The notes below the pieces were generated by a model that was given only the letters and a program-made list of their open reading frames with translations, made no database searches and was not told the origin of the DNA. A stretch of 64,000 nt of DNA, taken from NCBI RefSeq assembly GCF_012027555.1, contig NZ_SNUQ01000001.1, positions 186,001 to 250,000 on the forward strand, in the 5' to 3' direction. Of the stretch, positions 59,660-64,000 are shown piece by piece. Source of the stretch: Thermococcus sp. CX2 (lineage in GTDB: Archaea; Methanobacteriota_B; Thermococci; Thermococcales; Thermococcaceae). The first letter of the stretch is position 1; each line of letters starts with the position of its first letter. A program made the translations under genes and the position numbers.

Positions 59660-61861
59660 ATGGTCAGGTACATGGTGACTTCCGCTCTTCCCTACGCCAA
59701 CGGGCCGATTCATGCTGGACACCTTGCTGGAGCGTATCTGCCTGCGGACATATTCGTCCGCTATCTGAGGCTCAAGGGGGAGGAAGTGATTTTCATCAGC
59801 GGAACCGATGAACACGGGACACCAATAACCTTCCGAGCGCTCAAAGAGGGGAGAAGCCCGAGGGAGATAGTCGACTACTACCACGAGCACATCAAAACGA
59901 CCTTTGAGAGGGCCAAGATAAGCTTCGACTACTTTGGCAGAACTGAACTGCCGGTCCACTACCGCATAAGCCAGGAGTTCTTCCTGAAGGCCCTCGAAAA
60001 CGGCCACCTCGTTAAAAAGGTGAGCAAGCAGGCCTACTGTGAGCACGACAAGATGTTTCTCCCAGACAGGTACGTCATAGGCACGTGCCCCTACTGCGGT
60101 GCCGAGAACCAGAGGGGAGACCAGTGTGAGGTCTGCGGCCACCCGCTCACGCCGGAAGAGCTCATAAACCCGCGCTGCAACATCTGTGGCAATCCAATAA
60201 CCTTCAAGGACTCTGCCCACTACTATATCAAGATGCAGGACTTCGCAGAAAAGCTGAAGGAGTGGGTCCAAAGCCAGGAGCACTGGAAGCCGAACGTCAG
60301 AAACACCGTCCTTGGCTGGATTGACGAGGGGCTTGAGGAGAGGGCCATAACAAGGGACTTGAACTGGGGCATTCCAGTGCCGCTCGACGACGAGGACGTC
60401 AAGGGCAAGGTTCTCTACGTCTGGTTTGAAGCGCCGATAGGGTACATCAGCATAACCGTCGAGCACCTCAAGAGGGAAGGCAAAGAGGATGAGTGGAAGA
60501 AGTTCTGGCTCAACCTTGACGGACAAACAAAGGTCATCCACTTCATCGGCAAGGACAACATACCCTTCCACGCGATATTCTGGCCGGCTTTCCTGATGGC
60601 CTACGGCAAGTACCAGGACGGAGAGACCGAGGCCGAGTGGCTCCTTCCGTACGACATCCCCGCCAACGAGTACCTCAACCTGGAAGGCAAGAAGTTCTCA
60701 ACGAGCAGGAACTGGGCCATCTGGGTGCACGAGTTCCTCGACGCCTTCCCGGCTGACTACCTCCGCTATTACCTCACCGCCATAATGCCCGAGACGAGGG
60801 ACAGCGACTTCAGCTTCGCCGACTTCAAGACAAAGATTAACGAGGAGCTGGTGAACAACCTCGGAAACTTCGTGCACAGGGCTTTGACCTTCGTCAACCG
60901 CTACTTCGACGGCGTCGTTCCCGAAAGGGGCGAGCTTGATGATCTGGACAGGCAGGCCTTCGAGGAGATTGAAGCTACCTTCAGAGAAACCGGTGAGCTG
61001 ATAAGTCAGTACCGCTTCAAAGATGCTCTCAGGCGCGTAATGGAGCTGGCAATCTTCGGCAACCGCTACTTCGACTACCAGAAGCCATGGAAGACTGCCA
61101 AGGAAGACCGCGAGAGGACGGCAACGACCGTAAACGTCTCCCTCCAGATCGTCAAGACCCTTGGAATACTCCTGGAGCCGTTCCTTCCGGATGCGAGCGA
61201 GAAGATATGGCACCTGCTCAACCTCGAGGAGACCAAGCGCTGGGAGTTCACCGAGATTCCAGCTGGCCACAGGGTTAGGAGGGCCGAGATTCTCTTCAGG
61301 AAGGTCACCGACGAGGACATAATATTCTTCATCGTGAACTACGTAGCCAGGGGCAACCCTGAGAGCGCAAGGCTGCTCCTCGACAAGTACTACAGGACGG
61401 ACGATGTAGTTAAGGTTGCCCTCGAGAGGTTCGGTGAGAAGCGTAGAGATGAGGCCATGGCAATCCTTAAGAGCATATACGGCGAGAGGCTTGAGAAAAA
61501 GGCCAAAAAGGAGAAGAAAAAGGAGGGTGGAAAAGTGGAGTACGTCAAGTTCGAGGACTTCATGAAGCTCGACTTGAGGGTTGGGAAGATTATTGAGGTA
61601 CAGGACCACCCGAACGCCGACAAGCTCTACGTGGTAAAGGTTGACCTCGGTGACGAGGTCAGGCAGCTCGTCGCTGGACTCAAGAAGTACTACAGCAAGG
61701 ACAACCTCCTCAACCGCTACGTCGTCATCATAGCCAACCTTGAGCCCAAGAAGCTCAGAGGAATAGAGAGCCAGGGAATGCTGCTGGCAGCGGACGACGG
61801 CGAGAACGTTGCACTGCTCATGCCAGACAAGGAGATAAAGCTGGGAGCAAGGATAAGGTGA
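59660..61861 (+). CDS. metG: Methionyl-tRNA synthetase with C-terminal tRNA-binding domain
   Basis: 733 residues, class I. The HIGH motif is PIHAGHLAG. The connective peptide holds two zinc knuckles: CPYCGAENQRGDQCEVCG and CNICGNPI with partner Cys upstream. KMSKS reads GKKFSTSRNWAIW. The anticodon domain spans ~370-560. The last ~110 residues (VEYVKFEDFMKLDLRVGKIIEVQDHPNADKLYVVKV...) are the EMAP/Arc1-like OB-fold. The Lys-rich linker (KKAKKEKKKEGGK) separates them. GGTGGTTAAA precedes ATG 59660. It converges with the membrane HTH gene 7 bases downstream. Confidence 0.97.
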   Translation: MVRYMVTSALPYANGPIHAGHLAGAYLPADIFVRYLRLKGEEVIFISGTDEHGTPITFRALKEGRSPREIVDYYHEHIKTTFERAKISFDYFGRTELPVHYRISQEFFLKALENGHLVKKVSKQAYCEHDKMFLPDRYVIGTCPYCGAENQRGDQCEVCGHPLTPEELINPRCNICGNPITFKDSAHYYIKMQDFAEKLKEWVQSQEHWKPNVRNTVLGWIDEGLEERAITRDLNWGIPVPLDDEDVKGKVLYVWFEAPIGYISITVEHLKREGKEDEWKKFWLNLDGQTKVIHFIGKDNIPFHAIFWPAFLMAYGKYQDGETEAEWLLPYDIPANEYLNLEGKKFSTSRNWAIWVHEFLDAFPADYLRYYLTAIMPETRDSDFSFADFKTKINEELVNNLGNFVHRALTFVNRYFDGVVPERGELDDLDRQAFEEIEATFRETGELISQYRFKDALRRVMELAIFGNRYFDYQKPWKTAKEDRERTATTVNVSLQIVKTLGILLEPFLPDASEKIWHLLNLEETKRWEFTEIPAGHRVRRAEILFRKVTDEDIIFFIVNYVARGNPESARLLLDKYYRTDDVVKVALERFGEKRRDEAMAILKSIYGERLEKKAKKEKKKEGGKVEYVKFEDFMKLDLRVGKIIEVQDHPNADKLYVVKVDLGDEVRQLVAGLKKYYSKDNLLNRYVVIIANLEPKKLRGIESQGMLLAADDGENVALLMPDKEIKLGARIR

Positions 61862-61868
61862 GGGGAGC

Positions 61869-62717
61869 TCAGAGCCTGAGCTCCACCCAGTTTTCCTTTC
61901 TGCCTTTTATGACCTTCACCAGCCCCTTCCGCTCCAGGCGCTTGAACATCCTCCAGGCAGTAGTTTTGGGAAGTCCGATGGCCTCCCGCACCTCCGCCTG
62001 ACTCGCTCTGCCGCCTTTGTCGAAGATGTAGAGCAGGGCCCTTTTTTCCTCATCGTTTAGCTCGAGTCCCTCAAGCTTCTTCTCGAACTCCTCGCGCGTG
62101 AGCTTAGGTCTTCCCATTCCCCCGCTGCCTCTCCTTCTGAGGAGGTATGCGGCTATACCTCCAACCGCGGCGACACCAACGAAGAGAGCAATGGGGAGGT
62201 AGTTCGGCGAGTTCTCCTCGGAAGTTCCAGTGTACTGGAGGGTGTAGGAGACGCTCTGGTTTCCTGGAGGCATAGTTATGGAGTTGCCCGCTATCTCGAG
62301 GGGAATGTCGCTCAGGTCAACCACTATGGCGTTCTCTGGGATAACCACGGTGAAAGGGCTCTCAGACGAAACCTTGAGCGTCCAGACAATGCCATCCTTG
62401 GATGTTAAGTCGGGAGTATAATAGGAGACCCTGACGACCTGGGCATCCTCTGAGTAAATCAAAAGGCTGCCGTTATCTAGCCGGAAGTTCAGGGGGTTCC
62501 CGTTCTCATCCTCTACAAAGAGGTTCTCATAATGCTCTCCGAGGAGGGAAACCTCAATTTGAGAGGCGTAATCAGCGGGGAGGAGCTCGTATTCAACCTT
62601 AACGTAGCCGTCCTCGTAGACGGTCAGAACCAGAGACGAGACGGTATACTCTCCACTAACCACCGGAACGAGAATGAGAGCCGTTATCATGAATATCACG
62701 AGCGACTTCCTCTCCAT
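61869..62717 (-). CDS. Membrane-anchored protein with C-terminal winged helix
   Basis: 282 residues. A signal-like N-terminus (LVIFMITALILVPVVSG) precedes ~155 residues of extracellular beta-rich sequence (YTVSSLVLTVYEDGYVKVEYELLPADY...). A membrane segment (YLPIALFVGVAAVGGIAAYLL, ~172-192) followed by RRRGSGG precedes a cytoplasmic winged helix: LNDEEKRALLYIFDKGGRASQAEVREAIGLPKTTAWRMFKRLERKGLVKVI. The topology allows an outside signal to act on DNA directly. It lies 36 bases downstream of the secreted coiled-coil gene on the same strand, suggesting they work together. Confidence 0.85.
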   Translation of the reverse strand: MERKSLVIFMITALILVPVVSGEYTVSSLVLTVYEDGYVKVEYELLPADYASQIEVSLLGEHYENLFVEDENGNPLNFRLDNGSLLIYSEDAQVVRVSYYTPDLTSKDGIVWTLKVSSESPFTVVIPENAIVVDLSDIPLEIAGNSITMPPGNQSVSYTLQYTGTSEENSPNYLPIALFVGVAAVGGIAAYLLRRRGSGGMGRPKLTREEFEKKLEGLELNDEEKRALLYIFDKGGRASQAEVREAIGLPKTTAWRMFKRLERKGLVKVIKGRKENWVELRL

Positions 62718-62753
62718 TTAAGCATCCCTCCAAATCAAATGAAAAGGGAAAGG

Positions 62754-63956
62754 TCATGCATGGGCAAGGATGAACTCGTCGACCCTGTGGAGCATGTCCA
62801 GGGCTATTGCGAAATGAGCCTTGGCCTGGAGCGGCTTTCTGTCCTTAAGGAGTTCAACGCCTATCCTGAGCTCCTGCACGGCGGTCTTTAGCTGGATCTC
62901 CGCGCGGGTGGTGTCTACGCCCTCCCTCTTGAGCTCGGCCAGTGCCTTGGCGTCCTTCCCAATCCTGTCGTTCATTTCCCTGAGGAAGGCCCTGATGTCG
63001 TTAAGCCTCTCCTCAAGCTCCCTTTCGTAGACCTTCATCCTGATGAACTCAATGGCTTTTTGGAATTCCCTGATGGTCTCCCTGTTTTCGTCCATTACTT
63101 TGAGGGCCTCCCCCCACTTGCCCTCGTCGGCAAGGGCCTTCACTTCGTCGTACACGGCAAGGAAAGCGTTGAGTCTCTCCTGGAGTTCAGCGGTGTCGTA
63201 GCCGTTCTCCTGGGCCTTCTCGATTGCCTGCTGGGCGATTTCTATTCCCTTCTCGCCCTTGATGAGGAACTCCTGGACTATCTTATCCGCGTTTGCATAG
63301 GCGAGCTCCTCGCGAACCTTCCCCAGCTCCTCGTCGAGTAGGACCTTCTTCTCTAGGGCAACCTCGTAGTCTGCCTTGGCCTTCTCTATGTCCCCAGCCT
63401 TCAGGTCATCGAGGACGAGCTTGTAAGCGGCTTTGGCCTCGTTGTAAAGCTGAATTATGTTGCTCACGTCTATTCCCTGGTTCTGGGCGAACCTGATAGT
63501 CTTCTCGACCATCTGGAAGTATTCCATCATCCTCTCAGCCTCGATCCTGATGCGCTCCCTGAGATCCTGAACCCTATCTGCCGCTTCCTGAAGCCCTGAG
63601 AGGGCGAGCTTGTAGTAGTGCATCGCCGTCAGGCTGTCCAGGATTGAGTTGTAGTAGCCCCCGGCCTCATATTCGCTGATAGCCCTGTCCTTATATTCCT
63701 CTGCGGTTTCGTAGTTAGTCAGTATGCTGGAATTCTCGGGCAGCTTGTCCTTAATAGGTTCTATCCTATCCTCAGCAAACTTACTCAGCCTCTGCAGCTG
63801 GTTGATGAGCTGCTCCGCTATCACCATCTCCCTGGTGCTGTTGTCCAGAAGGGTTGCATCGCTTGCAGTGGCGTTGTCTTCGGCCATGCTCAGTGGAACG
63901 ACGCTTCCAAGCAACAGCAGGACGAGGGCAAGTGCCCCCCACTTCGTGCCTGCCAT
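62754..63956 (-). CDS. Secreted/periplasmic-like coiled-coil protein, unknown function
   Basis: 400 residues. A clear signal peptide (TKWGALALVLLLLGSVVPLSMA, ~3-24) is followed by a short Thr/Asn/Asp stretch and then nearly continuous amphipathic helices (TPR-like spacing in YEAGGYYNSILDSLTAMHYYKLALSGLQEAAD, YNEAKAAYKLVLDDLKAGDIEKAKADYEVALEKK). No membrane anchor or enzyme motif was seen. It could be a surface or cell-envelope scaffold, perhaps sensed by the membrane winged-helix protein encoded next. GGTGATGCCC precedes ATG 63956; the in-frame ATG at 63962 is less favoured. Confidence 0.75.
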   Translation of the reverse strand: MAGTKWGALALVLLLLGSVVPLSMAEDNATASDATLLDNSTREMVIAEQLINQLQRLSKFAEDRIEPIKDKLPENSSILTNYETAEEYKDRAISEYEAGGYYNSILDSLTAMHYYKLALSGLQEAADRVQDLRERIRIEAERMMEYFQMVEKTIRFAQNQGIDVSNIIQLYNEAKAAYKLVLDDLKAGDIEKAKADYEVALEKKVLLDEELGKVREELAYANADKIVQEFLIKGEKGIEIAQQAIEKAQENGYDTAELQERLNAFLAVYDEVKALADEGKWGEALKVMDENRETIREFQKAIEFIRMKVYERELEERLNDIRAFLREMNDRIGKDAKALAELKREGVDTTRAEIQLKTAVQELRIGVELLKDRKPLQAKAHFAIALDMLHRVDEFILAHA

Positions 63957-64000
63957 GGGCATCACCGTTCATACCTACTGGCTCAACCTATTTGAGGAAT

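Noticed and set aside
59606-60571. 321-residue open frame on minus strand
   Set aside because: Antisense to metG, which has all synthetase motifs.
1-64000. CRISPR array, toxin-antitoxin or restriction system
   Set aside because: No regularly spaced direct repeats and no cas, toxin or methylase-type gene was recognised. The CPBP and COG2401 genes alone do not justify a defence call.

Overview
The window is a stretch of chromosome from a hyperthermophilic euryarchaeon of the order Thermococcales, most likely genus Thermococcus. This rests on the archaeal gene set (L37e, LSm, archaeal TGT, PurO/PurP, ThiDN, aLhr2 helicase, ferredoxin-dependent 2-oxoacid oxidoreductases, ADP-dependent SerK), on GGTGGTGA/GGAGGTGAT ribosome binding sites a few bases before most start codons, and on archaeal TATA boxes instead of bacterial -35/-10 promoters. 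Coding density is high on both strands and many genes overlap by 4 bases (ATGA).

Layout. 0-9 kb: end of a VIT/CCC1 transporter, a MATE exporter, the L37e-LSm operon, glycyl-tRNA synthetase with DUF402 and DUF167 genes, an amino acid permease, gluconeogenic GAPDH, a CinA-like protein and an eIF2B-like protein. 9-19 kb: a decayed gene, cobalamin adenosyltransferase, an MFS exporter, a self-contained ArsR / membrane protein / 41-residue ORF / DUF4097 operon with a palindromic operator candidate, an AEC carrier, an M42 aminopeptidase, a HAD phosphatase whose 5' leader looks like a box C/D sRNA, SerK and DUF763. 18.9-20 kb: an A+T-rich island with a YdjM-type membrane hydrolase, a large imperfect palindrome and tRNA-Val(UAC). 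20-30 kb: tgtA, a phosphate permease, a glycosyltransferase, an Lhr helicase, a KaiC-like ATPase and prolyl oligopeptidase.

29.7-35.3 kb: divergent thiamine and purine operons, thiC-purC-purP-purO on minus and thi4-thiDN on plus. ThiC and the purine pathway share the precursor AIR. 35-44 kb: a DUF835 protein, a COG2401 GNAT/ABC-ATPase fusion, a CPBP protein, a long FKBP, cysteinyl-tRNA synthetase, a phosphoribosyltransferase, a decayed gene and an orphan metal-binding lipoprotein-like protein. 44-49 kb: a BMP-family nucleoside-type ABC importer whose binding-protein gene carries an apparent 1-base frameshift. 49-53 kb: a strong box C/D sRNA candidate, FtsY, SurE and the archaeosine radical-SAM enzyme. 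53-58.6 kb: korDABC followed by a second alpha-beta-gamma set without its own delta subunit. 58.6-64 kb: DUF192, a PTPS homologue, methionyl-tRNA synthetase, a membrane-anchored winged-helix protein and a secreted helical protein.

I see no CRISPR array, rRNA operon, classical defence island or complete transposon. The most notable unlabelled signals are two box C/D guide RNA candidates whose guides match conserved rRNA, the nested palindrome beside tRNA-Val, the small coupled ORF in the ArsR operon, and several inverted repeats sitting on or beside predicted promoters.
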